A DNA stretch of 58,488 bases from positions 1 to 58,488 of the forward strand of contig JAIRWR010000130.1 of NCBI GenBank assembly GCA_031268885.1, written 5' to 3'. This document shows positions 6,989 through 15,573 of this stretch, in pieces. Every line of letters starts with the position of its first letter. Position 1 is the stretch's first letter. The notes under the pieces are model-generated. The model searched no databases, was not told where the DNA came from, and was given only the letters and a program-made list of their open reading frames with translations. A program made the position numbers and the translations under genes. This stretch comes from Synergistaceae bacterium (GTDB lineage: Bacteria > Synergistota > Synergistia > Synergistales > Synergistaceae).

Positions 6989-9900
6989 TCACTTTCCGGG
7001 CGAGCTGTTGCTGTCGCCGCAGCCGCCCGAACCGCTTCCGTTCGAACCGTTGCCGGGAGCGCCGCCAGAACTTCCCGTCTTGCTTCTTCCGCCGTCTCCC
7101 TTATTTCCACCATTGGACAACTGATTGTTCTCTCTCCCGGTTCTGCCGTCGGGGCCTCGGATGCCCTCAATCACGCCCGCGCCCTGAGTCGTAGTCTCTG
7201 TGATTATGTCAACCCTCCCGGTTATCGGGTCTGTGACCTCGACTGAGCTTACCGTTACCGAGTCCTGTACCAGCGTCATCGAAAAGCTCTCCTTGCTGTC
7301 GGTGTTCGTGTGCGTGACATAGCTGGCATCGCTCAGCTCTTCCACCGTCACGCGCTCGTATCTCTCAGTAACCTCGACGAACAGCGTCGTGCCCCTTATG
7401 CCTATCGAACTCTTAGGGGTGGTCAGCTTGAATCCTCTCGGGTTGAATTTGACTATCGCTCCGGTTATCACCCTGACAACTCCGTGAACCAGGCCGACAT
7501 TGAAGCGGTTTCTCTCGCTGCTGAAGACCAGCTCTTTGATGTCGATCCTGGCGCCGCTCCCCATCTCCAGTATAGAGTCGTCCAGAAAACGAATCACCGC
7601 GGAACCGGTCGGATCGGTCTCTAAGATGTCATACTCGTATATATTGGACCCGGCCACGAGGTCTACTCTCGCCATGTCCCGCGTGGCAGAGAGGCTGCCC
7701 TCCACGGTCTCAACATGCCCCTTGGGCTCATCGTTGTCGGCAAAGACCGCGGACTCGCATGAAGCTGCCCATGACAGAATCGAAACAGAAATAAGCAGCA
7801 GTATGGTAAAAAGACGCCTCAGCCGCGGATTGCTCTTTCTGATGAGTGCGGCAATGAAAACCACCGCCAGGGCCGCCGCTCCTCCATTACAGCCTCCGCC
7901 GCCGCTGTTGCCTCCGCCCTCCAGCGAGTTATCTCCAGGAGCGAATCCGTCCTTCCATCGGTTCAGCCATATTGGGTCCACTATCGAGTTGTCGTTCGAT
8001 CCGTCGGGGACTATGAGATAACTCCCGCTCTCGTACGCCTCAAGGAGAGTGTCGTCTAAGACGTAATATGACAGGGTAATATCGAGCGCGCTCCCACCAG
8101 TTATCTCCAGTATACCGAGTTCAATTGCCCTCTGAGGAGTCAGTATCCCATCCACCAGACGGGTATACCAGCCCGTCCGTTCTCCCTGGTGAATCTCCTT
8201 CTGTATTACGTAGTACTTGAATATGTCGTCGAGGTGATCACGCGGATTCGCCAGTATCTGGGAGGCCATGGATGATCCCAGCGCGCTCGCCAGGTCGTCG
8301 AAGTTCACCGTCACTCTGTATGTCATGGGCACTATGCCCTTCCTGCCGGAGGAGACCGCGCGAGATATATCGATTGTTACGTCAGCGGCGTCCTTTCCCG
8401 TAGGGACATAGCAGTCAGGCAGCTTGGATCCGTCCGGCTTACGCACGTAGATGTCCGCGTTGTCGAGATTATTGACAAACTGCCAGTCGGAGGGGAGGTC
8501 TTTCATGGGTTGCTGTGTGTTGCCCGGCAGAATCACGATCTCGCTGGATATGAGCTGTCTATTAGCCTCCTCGAAGCTCTCCACTACAGGGTCTGTTATT
8601 GCCAAGGATGTCGGGAGGTCGTCGGCCACCACGAGAACTTTCTCCGCGCTCTTACTGACAGTTGAGCCGTCGGAGAGTGTCTGAGAAGCCTCGAAACCGA
8701 TCAGAGCCTTGCCGTATATCGAGCCCAGGGGGGCAGCGCGAGAGGCGGATGCCCTCGGTTCCTGCGGCAGCGCTGTTATCCGGACGCTGTACGGCGAGAG
8801 GACATCGGCGCTCACGAGCGCGGCGCTCTGGGCGTCAAACAGCACTCTGATATTCGGCGCTGGGCTCGGAGACGAGCCGTCCGCAGTAGCGTATGTCACG
8901 GTGATGGCAAAGCTGCCGCCGGGCGCTAATGTCAGCGGAAAGCCGGAGATCTCGATGGACTCCGCGGCCAGGTCACCGGAACCCGGCGTCCACTTAGCGT
9001 AGAGCGTGATGCCGGACGTCACCGTGTCGGTGGGAAAATTCCAGACGTTTTCGTAGGCTGATTCCTTGTACCAGCCGCCGAATGAATAGCCTGCTTTGGT
9101 CGGAGGCGCCGGGGCGGTTATCGTCGAGCCGGATGTCACGTTCGGAAGCGACGCCACCGCGCTGCCTCCCTGGGAGTCGAACGTGACGGTGAAGGTCGCC
9201 GTCCATTTCGCATAGAGCGTAATATTTGCCGTCACCGTGTCCGTGGAAAAATCCCACTCGTTGACACAGGCTGATTCCTTGTACCAGCCGCCGAATGAAT
9301 AGCCTGCTTTGGTCGGAGGCGCCGGGGCGGTTATCGTCGAGCCGGATGTTACATTAGGAAGCGACGCCACCGCGCTGCCTCCCTGAGAGTCGAATGTGAC
9401 GGTGAAATCCGGTAGCGGCGCGGTCGTAACGGTCAGGCTTATGGATGCCGTGAGAAACGGCGTTACTGTCCCAAACGTAATCTTCGCGCGGTAGCTACCG
9501 CTGTCCGACGCGCTGGCGCCGCTTTTGGAATAAGTCCTGCTCACGGCTCCGCTCAAGGGCGTCCAAGATCCCGGGCTCGTCTCCCTCTCCCATTGATACG
9601 ACGCTCCGGCAATCTCCATGCACGAAAACGATATGCTCTCCCCGGTTGATACGGTCGTCGAGCCCGTCGGAGTGATGGAGCCGTCGGACATTGTGATTTT
9701 AGAGCCTGCCGGCGGCGTCCACATCGCATATGAAGACGTGTCCGGCACCAGAAAGATCAGGTCGCTCGCTGTACCATCGAAAGCGTAGGAAGAAATAACT
9801 GGCGGCGAAGCTGGCGACATCGCGACGGACTTGAGCGAGGCGCAATCTTTAAACGCTTCGGAGCCGATATCCGTCAGAGCCGGCGGTATCGCTATGGCCG

Positions 9901-10666
9901 CGAGCGAGGTACAGCCTTCAAACGCCTTATAGCCGATAACGGTCGGAACCGTACAAGAGGACATATCCAGCTGTGTCAGGCTCTTGCAACCAAAAAACTC
10001 ATAAACGTCAATTGAGATCACTCCGGCCGGAAGACTCGTCAGCGCCAGGCTTTCACAATTGTAAAACGCGCTGCTGCCAAGCGTGATCAATCCGGTTGGA
10101 AGGCTCGTCAGCGCCAGGCTTGTACAACTGTCAAACGCGGCGTCGCCAATTGAGATCAATCCAGGCGGCAGGTCTATCGACGTCAGGCCTGCGCAACCGC
10201 TGAACGCGATATTGCCAATCGAGGTCAATCCGGGTGGCAGGTCTATCGACGTCAGGCCTGCGCAACCGTCAAACGCATAATCCGGCAGAGCGGTTATAGG
10301 CACTCCCGATATGTCTATCGTCACTATCGAACTCAAAGTTCTGACGGACGAGAAATCCGTATCGTCCATGGCTGTCCCGCTCACGGTCAGAGACGTGATA
10401 TCCGCGGAAACATCGCCCGATAACATAGTCGTTATCACAGTGCCAAGATCCCCGGTCGCAAAAGTGTCGATGACCATATTAGGGCGGATCCACGAGTTTG
10501 CGGCCAAGGCAAAGGGCGCGCGGAGAAAGACAGCCGCGAATATCAGTGAGAAGAAGACGAAAGACCGGAAGGATAAATTTGTAATGGATGGAAGTTTATG
10601 TCTGTGTGTCCGCGAAGTTGTCTCTGCCGCTGAATTTTGAGCATTGGAAAGAATCACTATTACCAT
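6989..10666 (-). CDS. large surface protein: LRR + Ig + InlB repeats + internal Synergist-CTERM-like signal, fused to a FecR domain
   Basis: 1225 residues by the longest start. Signal peptide at about 33-55 (FRSFVFFSLIFAAVF...ALA). Residues ~125-300 hold BspA-type leucine-rich repeats (LPxGLxSIGxxAF). An Ig-like domain follows (~310-410). Two InlB/Flg_new repeats (TITAPAPPTKAGYSFGGWY) lie at ~415-560, then a long region shared with the second paralog. At ~917-940 comes GGGGCNGGAAAL, a hydrophobic stretch and basic residues, which is a complete C-terminal sorting signal; yet the frame continues with a second hydrophobic segment (LFTILLLISV) and a FecR domain (~985-1100, SSIGIRGTTLFV) ending in a Gly/Ser/Asn-rich tail. 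A GTG at 10657 is an alternative start. Confidence 0.8.
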   Translation of the reverse strand: MVIVILSNAQNSAAETTSRTHRHKLPSITNLSFRSFVFFSLIFAAVFLRAPFALAANSWIRPNMVIDTFATGDLGTVITTMLSGDVSADITSLTVSGTAMDDTDFSSVRTLSSIVTIDISGVPITALPDYAFDGCAGLTSIDLPPGLTSIGNIAFSGCAGLTSIDLPPGLISIGDAAFDSCTSLALTSLPTGLITLGSSAFYNCESLALTSLPAGVISIDVYEFFGCKSLTQLDMSSCTVPTVIGYKAFEGCTSLAAIAIPPALTDIGSEAFKDCASLKSVAMSPASPPVISSYAFDGTASDLIFLVPDTSSYAMWTPPAGSKITMSDGSITPTGSTTVSTGESISFSCMEIAGASYQWERETSPGSWTPLSGAVSRTYSKSGASASDSGSYRAKITFGTVTPFLTASISLTVTTAPLPDFTVTFDSQGGSAVASLPNVTSGSTITAPAPPTKAGYSFGGWYKESACVNEWDFSTDTVTANITLYAKWTATFTVTFDSQGGSAVASLPNVTSGSTITAPAPPTKAGYSFGGWYKESAYENVWNFPTDTVTSGITLYAKWTPGSGDLAAESIEISGFPLTLAPGGSFAITVTYATADGSSPSPAPNIRVLFDAQSAALVSADVLSPYSVRITALPQEPRASASRAAPLGSIYGKALIGFEASQTLSDGSTVSKSAEKVLVVADDLPTSLAITDPVVESFEEANRQLISSEIVILPGNTQQPMKDLPSDWQFVNNLDNADIYVRKPDGSKLPDCYVPTGKDAADVTIDISRAVSSGRKGIVPMTYRVTVNFDDLASALGSSMASQILANPRDHLDDIFKYYVIQKEIHQGERTGWYTRLVDGILTPQRAIELGILEITGGSALDITLSYYVLDDTLLEAYESGSYLIVPDGSNDNSIVDPIWLNRWKDGFAPGDNSLEGGGNSGGGGCNGGAAALAVVFIAALIRKSNPRLRRLFTILLLISVSILSWAASCESAVFADNDEPKGHVETVEGSLSATRDMARVDLVAGSNIYEYDILETDPTGSAVIRFLDDSILEMGSGARIDIKELVFSSERNRFNVGLVHGVVRVITGAIVKFNPRGFKLTTPKSSIGIRGTTLFVEVTERYERVTVEELSDASYVTHTNTDSKESFSMTLVQDSVTVSSVEVTDPITGRVDIITETTTQGAGVIEGIRGPDGRTGRENNQLSNGGNKGDGGRSKTGSSGGAPGNGSNGSGSGGCGDSNSSPGK
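8985..9411 (-). repeat. tandem 213-bp repeat (two InlB-type modules)
   Basis: Two nearly identical units with a period of 213 bases (71 codons) lie inside the surface protein; for example the same GGCTGATTCCTTGTACCAGC begins at 9056 and 9269. Each encodes one InlB B-repeat (Listeria-Bacteroides repeat). The few base differences indicate recent duplication. Confidence 0.8.
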
Positions 10667-10700
10667 CTCCGTTCAAAAGCTCAATATTTGTTGATAACGT

Positions 10701-10730
10701 ATTATATCAGACTCTTTCGTCGCTTGTCAG
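10701..10730 (-). promoter_or_regulatory. promoter of the LRR/FecR surface protein gene
   Basis: On the minus strand CTGACA (10730-10725) and TATAAT (10706-10701) are spaced by 18 bases, about 35 bases upstream of the start codon region. Confidence 0.55.
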
Positions 10731-10819
10731 ATTTGCGATGTTGTCGTTTATAATCCTGCCCGCCAGTTTAGGATGGTGAAACGCATCCAGTTTATGTTGG
10801 GCTACCGCGAAAGATGAGA

Positions 10820-10868
10820 AATAAAATAAAACTCTTGGCGGAAGTGGACGCGCCTCGGTCCACTTCCG
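10820..10868 (-). terminator. intrinsic terminator of the amino acid transport/OCD operon
   Basis: An 11-bp perfect stem (10858-10868 with 10839-10849, loop 8) lies 23 bases after the stop codon and is followed on the minus strand by a T-rich run (GAGTTTTATTTTATTT). Confidence 0.85.
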
Positions 10869-10891
10869 TCGCTTAAAGTATTATTAAAAAT

Positions 10892-11911
10892 CTAAACCCA
10901 GAGCGGGTTATCCCAGAGCGAGAGAACCTGACCGATTCCCCTCTCGATCGCCGTCTCGTAAATTCTGCTGGCCACGGCTACGTCGATGGCGCCGACGCCA
11001 TGCAGGCACGCGACGGTCAGTTCGTCGTCGCCGCACCGTCCCGGTTTTCTTCCGGAGACGAGTTCGTGAATCTCAGCAACGTCCTCTCTCTTCAGTCTGC
11101 CCTCGTCGGCCAATTTTTTGACAAGAGTTCCAGCTCCGCGGCTTAACTGCTCCCAGTTGTCCACAGCCACCCTGTCCGCGCTGAGAAGAACGTCGTCGTC
11201 GATTTCATATGAACTCATCTGAATTACAGTCGCGTTATCCTTGAGCCAGGCGCGTCTGAGGAATGGGGTTCTCGATGTCGTCTCCGTTACGACGATATCC
11301 GCATTCCTGACTGATCTTTCGAGGTCGCGGCTTGGGACGACGTTGATCCTGCCGCTGAACTCGGATGCCAGATCTTTGGCTTTTTTCTCGTCCAGATCTC
11401 GGATTTGGATCTCCTTCAACTCTGGCAGAACTTCGTCCACTGCCATTATCATGGTCCTGCCGATTACGCCCGCTCCAACCAAGCAGGCGACTGAGGAATT
11501 TTTCCTGGCCATCCGTCTTGCCATCACGCCGGCCATCGCGGATGTCCTCATCGCCGTTATGAGCGTCCCATCCATTATCGCCTTCGGGTATACCGTATCT
11601 GGGTCGCTCAGCGCCACTACATCGACGCCATACGGCATACCGGGGACCGCCGCGTTCCGTTTCGACTCCGCGGCCCACTTGAACCCAGCTACTGGGGCTC
11701 TCCCTCCAACATACGCTGGCATCGACATGAAGAACGACGTCCAGTTCTCGTTGTCCGGCAGGCCAAGTTTGATCTTCGGAGGGTTGATAACATGGCCTTC
11801 GCTCAAAAGCAAAAACGTCTCCTCAACAACGTCTATGACCATCTTCATGTTCAGCAGGCCGGCGGCTATAACATCCTCCTGTTTCAGGAACAGAATCTCC
11901 GGTTTCTTCAA
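10892..11911 (-). CDS. ornithine cyclodeaminase / mu-crystallin family enzyme
   Basis: 339 residues, the usual family length. The fold is visible from the N-terminal LNMKMVIDVVEETF, the MRTSAMAGVMARRMARK segment with the conserved arginine, the Rossmann nucleotide-binding motif CLVGAGVIGRTMIMA, and the VTETTSRTPFL strand. Members convert ornithine to proline, reduce cyclic imino acids, or interconvert alanine and pyruvate; the substrate cannot be fixed from sequence. It starts with TTG behind GGAGG. It is the last gene after a polar amino acid ABC transporter on the same strand, which suggests that it catabolises the imported amino acid. Confidence 0.85.
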   Translation of the reverse strand: MKKPEILFLKQEDVIAAGLLNMKMVIDVVEETFLLLSEGHVINPPKIKLGLPDNENWTSFFMSMPAYVGGRAPVAGFKWAAESKRNAAVPGMPYGVDVVALSDPDTVYPKAIMDGTLITAMRTSAMAGVMARRMARKNSSVACLVGAGVIGRTMIMAVDEVLPELKEIQIRDLDEKKAKDLASEFSGRINVVPSRDLERSVRNADIVVTETTSRTPFLRRAWLKDNATVIQMSSYEIDDDVLLSADRVAVDNWEQLSRGAGTLVKKLADEGRLKREDVAEIHELVSGRKPGRCGDDELTVACLHGVGAIDVAVASRIYETAIERGIGQVLSLWDNPLWV

Positions 11912-11953
11912 TTCGAGGCAACCTCCGTAGTCATCGGGTTTTCGCCATCCAGG

Positions 11954-12727
11954 TCAGTCCATGCGGTACTTCTTCTTGAGTTCTTTTATGTCGCCGGAGT
12001 CTCCCAATTCCTTGAGCGCGCCGTTTAACGCATCCATAAACTGAGAGTCGTTCTTGCGCAGGGCGAAGGAGAAACCTTCGTCTGGCTTGTTTACCTCTTG
12101 TCTAAACGCGATCTTCAGCGCCCCCTCGAATCTGTCGCTGTCGATGTAGCTGTTAGCGACAAGCGTGCCTATCAAGACGCAGTCGTTGCGGTTTAAAATA
12201 ACCTCGCGCACCGCGTCGTCCGTCTTCTGATAGCGTTTTACCTCAAATTGCGTGTCGAGATTGCTGAGAAAGTTGTCCTCCACTGTGCCCAACTGAACGC
12301 CCACGATCTTCCCCCTCAGGTCATCCAGGGTTTTCAGCGTGTTATTGTCCGCCTTCGTAAGTATGGCGGCGTCGGCTATGTCATATACGTCGGAGAAATC
12401 TACCCTCTCACGCCTCTCCGCGGTGGCGTTCAGCGCGGCCGCGATGGCATCGATCTTGCCGGTAAGAAGGGCCGGGATCAATCCGTCAAATGCCATATCG
12501 ATGATCGTGACCTCCTTGCCGATCTTCTCCGCGACCTTTTTGACGAGCTCCACGTCGAAACCAGTCAGGTTGTTGCTGTCGTCATAGTACTCGTATGGCG
12601 GATAGGTGCCCTCCGTGCCGACCACAATGACGTCCTTCTCCATCACGGAACCCGCCAGAGCCGCGTCGGACGCGCCGCATACGAGCATCGCCGAAAGAAT
12701 AGCAAGAAATATTAGTTTTTTGAACAT
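11954..12727 (-). CDS. amino acid ABC transporter substrate-binding protein (SBP family 3)
   Basis: Periplasmic receptor of a polar amino acid importer, about 257 residues. The start is the ATG at 12727 with ribosome site GGAGG, not the upstream in-frame ATG at 12742. The signal peptide ends near SDAALA. The mature part begins with the family signature GTEGTYPPYEYYDDSNNLTG FDVEL (read with the spacer removed), continues with the IDMAFDGLIPALLTGKIDAI lobe, and has the second-lobe ligand region LDDLRGKIVGVQLGTVED. No lipobox cysteine is obvious, apart from a Cys inside the signal peptide. It forms an operon with the permease and ATPase upstream. Confidence 0.9.
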   Translation of the reverse strand: MFKKLIFLAILSAMLVCGASDAALAGSVMEKDVIVVGTEGTYPPYEYYDDSNNLTGFDVELVKKVAEKIGKEVTIIDMAFDGLIPALLTGKIDAIAAALNATAERRERVDFSDVYDIADAAILTKADNNTLKTLDDLRGKIVGVQLGTVEDNFLSNLDTQFEVKRYQKTDDAVREVILNRNDCVLIGTLVANSYIDSDRFEGALKIAFRQEVNKPDEGFSFALRKNDSQFMDALNGALKELGDSGDIKELKKKYRMD

Positions 12728-12760
12728 AAAACACACCTCCATCTTTTTATTTGGACACTG

Positions 12761-13414
12761 TCATGCTACGTTCCATTTTTTCTCGACGCGCCTTAAACCA
12801 AAACCGGTGATCGAGGTCAGGGCCAGGTAGATCGCGCCTACGATTATGAAGGTTTCGAACGAAGCGTATGTTACGCTGCGAACCTGCTGGCCGGCCATTG
12901 TGAGTTCCGTTATCGCCAGGGTGGAGAGGAGCGAGGACTCCTTGATCAGCGTGACGAACTCGTTGCCGAGGGCTGGAAGCATGCTCCGCACAGCCTGAGG
13001 AAGGATTATAAAGCGCATGGATTTGGCGTAGGAGAGGCCGAGCACCCTGCTTGCCTCCCACTGCCCGGCCGAAACCCCCTCGATGCCGCCTCGGACTATC
13101 TCTCCCACGTAACCGGCGGAGTTCAGAGAGAGGCCAAGCACGCCGGATGCCATACCGGAGAGGTTTATTCCGAGCGTCGGCAGGCCGAAGTATATGAAGA
13201 ACAACTGCGTCAGCGCCGGCGTTCCCCTTATGATGTAAATGTAGCAGGCAGCCAGGATTTGAGACGGCTTGAAGGGGAGCACCCTGAGTATGCCGATTCC
13301 CACCCCGAGTATTACTCCAAAGAGCAGAGCCAAGATGGATGTCTCCACAGTGACAAGAGCGCCGCGCATAAACAGGCCCATCCTCGGGATGACGAGGGAA
13401 AAATCAAAACCCAT
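12761..13414 (-). CDS. amino acid ABC transporter permease (HisM/GlnP family)
   Basis: 217 residues with about five membrane segments. The cytoplasmic coupling loop is the EAA-type motif [20 protein letters not shown], which docks on the ATPase. The [14 protein letters not shown] segment is characteristic of the polar amino acid uptake subfamily. The ATG lies behind GGAGGTGAAG inside the 3' end of the ATPase gene, which it overlaps by 11 bases. A single permease gene suggests a homodimeric membrane domain. Confidence 0.9.
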   Translation of the reverse strand: MGFDFSLVIPRMGLFMRGALVTVETSILALLFGVILGVGIGILRVLPFKPSQILAACYIYIIRGTPALTQLFFIYFGLPTLGINLSGMASGVLGLSLNSAGYVGEIVRGGIEGVSAGQWEASRVLGLSYAKSMRFIILPQAVRSMLPALGNEFVTLIKESSLLSTLAITELTMAGQQVRSVTYASFETFIIVGAIYLALTSITGFGLRRVEKKWNVA

Positions 13415-14222
13415 GAATCTTCACCTCCGCCTCCTTCTTGACGACGCTCCCGCCTCCGCTCGCCACCAGCAGCCTCTGAAGGAACTGCCTGGTTCTGGCG
13501 TGTCTCGGGTCCGAGAACAAGAGCGACGGCGTACCCTCTTCCACAATACAGCCGTCGTCCATGAACACCACCCTGTCGGAGACGTCGCGGGCAAACGTCA
13601 TCTCGTGCGTTATTATCACCATGGTCATGCCCGATTCGGCAAGACGCGCCATAACTTCCAGCACCTCTCCGACCAGCTCGGGGTCAAGCGCGCTGGTCGG
13701 TTCGTCAAACAACATTATCCTGGGCCGCATGGCAAGGGCGCGAGCTATCGCCACGCGCTGCTGCTGCCCCCCGGAGAGTTGGCGGGGGCGGGCATCCGCC
13801 TTGTCCGACAGCCCGACATCGTTAAGAAGCCCGCGTGCCAGATCCTTGGCCTCCTTTGGGCTCAGCCCGAGAGTTTGAACAGGCGAGAGCGTTATGTTCT
13901 GCAGCACGGTCAGATGAGGGTACAGGTTAAACTGTTGAAAGATCATCCCAACGAGCCTGGCGATGTCTCCGTTCCTGTGCCGTCCGCTGGAGACCTCAAC
14001 GCCGCAGAGTGAGACGGAGCCGCTGTCCACCTTTTCAAGACGGCAGAGGCAGCGGGCAAGGGTGCTCTTGCCGGATCCGCTCGGTCCTATTACCGACACC
14101 ACCTCGCCCTCGGCGACCTCCAGATCTATGCCCCTCAGAACCGAAGTGTCGCCGTACGATTTATGCAGCCCTTTCACTGTAATTATCCTCTGCGGGCTTC
14201 TTTCCAGGGCGTCACGCAACAT
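13404..14222 (-). CDS. amino acid ABC transporter ATP-binding protein (GlnQ family)
   Basis: Energises amino acid import. The Walker A motif is GPSGSGKST, the Q-loop [16 protein letters not shown], the ABC signature [15 protein letters not shown], Walker [13 protein letters not shown] and the switch His ITHEM. I choose the ATG at 14222 (272 residues), behind AAGGAGAG, over the GTG at 14237. The gene order ATPase-permease-receptor is reversed from the common receptor-first order. A short upstream reading frame overlaps the start (see the leader ORF). Confidence 0.92.
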   Translation of the reverse strand: MLRDALERSPQRIITVKGLHKSYGDTSVLRGIDLEVAEGEVVSVIGPSGSGKSTLARCLCRLEKVDSGSVSLCGVEVSSGRHRNGDIARLVGMIFQQFNLYPHLTVLQNITLSPVQTLGLSPKEAKDLARGLLNDVGLSDKADARPRQLSGGQQQRVAIARALAMRPRIMLFDEPTSALDPELVGEVLEVMARLAESGMTMVIITHEMTFARDVSDRVVFMDDGCIVEEGTPSLLFSDPRHARTRQFLQRLLVASGGGSVVKKEAEVKIHGF

Positions 14223-14295
14223 TGATCTCTCCTTCACGGCAGACGTTCGAAATAACCTTCCGCGGGTCGCCGGGCTCCGGTGGACAGAGCTGCAT
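14212..14295 (-). CDS. possible 27-residue leader peptide upstream of the amino acid ABC operon
   Basis: An ATG at 14295 is preceded by a near-ideal ribosome site (GGAAGGAGG, spacing 5). The frame runs 27 codons and stops at 14214-14212, overlapping the first codons of the ATPase gene. It is proline-rich at the start (CPPEPGDPR). Overlap with the next start codon would allow coupled translation. It may instead be a chance frame in the leader RNA. Confidence 0.3.
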   Translation of the reverse strand: MQLCPPEPGDPRKVISNVCREGEINVA

Positions 14296-14370
14296 TCAAG
14301 CCTCCTTCCCCCCGCAAAAATCAGAATTGCCGCGCTGACCGCGCGGCTGTCTTTGGGAATCCTGTTTCTT

Positions 14371-14399
14371 ATAATACCCTAATATCAATTATAGGTCAA
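14371..14399 (-). promoter_or_regulatory. promoter of the amino acid ABC/OCD operon
   Basis: On the minus strand TTGACC (14399-14394) and TATTAT (14376-14371) have a 17-base spacer. The leader to the ATPase start would be about 140 bases and includes the short leader frame. Confidence 0.6.
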
Positions 14400-14414
14400 C
14401 CTTTAGCGACTTCC

Positions 14415-14580
14415 CCTCAAACCACAGGATAGGGTACTTGGCAATGGTGCTGAGCTTAGTGTTAATACCGATTCAAGTGAAATCGAAATTTCATCCATTG
14501 GGTGAAATGGCCGAATCTCGTGAACTCAGGGATGGACAACACCCACAGAGGCTTTTTACTTGTCAGCCTGTGGTTTGAGG
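14415..14580. repeat. 166-bp element bounded by a 14-bp perfect inverted repeat
   Basis: CCTCAAACCACAGG (14415-14428) and its complement CCTGTGGTTTGAGG (14567-14580) bound a stretch without a convincing reading frame. The left end, extended to 25 bases, recurs at 21368-21392 with one difference. This is the layout of a small non-autonomous mobile element. The rest of the gap 14296-14804 holds only the operon promoter and AT-rich DNA in front of the next gene. Confidence 0.45.
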
Positions 14581-14804
14581 CGAGGTGGGTTGTGAATCCT
14601 GGAGAGGTTTTCATTTCTCTCTTTTTTGTCCGCTACTACACTCGCGAATTCCGGATTAACCCTTTATTCCGTATTTGTTCCGCGGAATATGTTAAAATAT
14701 ATGTATAGCGTGCGGTTCTGATAAACGTAAGTTCAGTTGTTGGGACGTTTTTTCATTGCGACAATGGTGATTTTTTGTATGGAAAGGAATGGTTGAAATA
14801 ACGT

Positions 14805-15365
14805 ATGTATCTGATCGGTGATTTAGTCATCTATGGAGGAAGTAACTGTGTTTGCGAGATTACGGATATTACAGGGTTGGATTTTCCTGATATCGACAGG
14901 GACAGGCTTTACTACGTTTTAAAGCCGTTGAATCAAAACTGTGTGATCTACAACCCCACTGATAACACTGATATGTTGATGCGGCGCGTCATAAGCCGCG
15001 AGGAAGCGGAGGCTCTCATCGATACAATCCCCGAGATAAAGGCCGAGATTTATCAAGGTAATGAGTTCAAGAAGATCGTCGAACACTACGAGTCGATCAT
15101 TAAAACTCGTGACTGCGCAAAGCTGATTGAGCTTACTATTTCACTATACTCGAAAAAAAAATTTTTATTGAACAACAATAGAAGATTTAGCGCGCAGGAG
15201 GATATGTTCATGAAGCGGGCCGAGGAGATGCTCTTCGGCGAACTGTCCGTCGCCCTGGATATCCAGAGGGAATGCGTGCCATCATACATTGCCGCGAGAG
15301 TAGGAAGAAAAAGGGAAGGACAGCAATGTGAAAATGGTGGCACGCTTGCCGCAAACCATCTGTAA
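14805..15365 (+). CDS. CarD-like transcriptional regulator
   Basis: 186 residues. The N-terminal ~65 residues form a CarD/TRCF-type RNA-polymerase interaction domain (MYLIGDLVIYGGSNCVCEI, then YYVLKPL and MRRVISREEAEALI). A helical C-terminal domain follows (EIYQGNEFKKIVEHYESIIKT, FSAQEDMFMKRAEEMLFGELS). CarD-family proteins bind RNA polymerase beta and tune open-complex stability at rRNA and other promoters. The start is the ATG at 14805 behind AAGGA. The last ~17 residues (after VGRKRE) look atypical and overlap an antisense gene remnant, so the C-terminus may have been altered by a rearrangement. Confidence 0.75.
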   Translation: MYLIGDLVIYGGSNCVCEITDITGLDFPDIDRDRLYYVLKPLNQNCVIYNPTDNTDMLMRRVISREEAEALIDTIPEIKAEIYQGNEFKKIVEHYESIIKTRDCAKLIELTISLYSKKKFLLNNNRRFSAQEDMFMKRAEEMLFGELSVALDIQRECVPSYIAARVGRKREGQQCENGGTLAANHL

Positions 15366-15478
15366 ATCAGGCTTGCCCTGGACGGTTGCCCATCAAATTC
15401 CACAGGCGTATTTAATTCTTTACCGAAATGGCATTCCAATACATGACACATTTCGTGAACGCTGATGAACGACGAGGC
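15366..15478 (-). pseudogene. remnant of a zinc peptidase, SprT-like
   Basis: On the minus strand a frame beginning right after a TAA (15481-15479) encodes FISVHEMCHVLECHFGKEL, with the metal-binding HEMCH at 15457-15443. The HEMCH plus HFGK pattern resembles SprT-like domains. There is no start codon before the motif and the frame continues only into the antisense of the CarD-like gene, so this is a fragment. Other HExxH families cannot be excluded. Confidence 0.4.
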
Positions 15479-15489
15479 TTAGCCCTAGA

Positions 15490-15517
15490 TTGACTTTGAG
15501 GTTATATATGCTAGAAT
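15490..15517 (+). promoter_or_regulatory. promoter of the small secreted protein gene
   Basis: TTGACT (15490-15495) and TAGAAT (15512-15517) have a 16-base spacer. The transcript would begin within a 13-base alternating GC run (15524-15536), an unusual leader. Confidence 0.6.
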
Positions 15518-15573
15518 GCCTGTGCGCGCGCGCGCGGAAAAGACAATTTCGTCAATTTGAAGGAGAGTTACAA

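Noticed and set aside
15338-15353. TGGCAC...TTGC string resembling a sigma54 promoter
   Set aside because: The spacing between the GG and GC elements is far too short, and it lies inside the end of the CarD-like gene.
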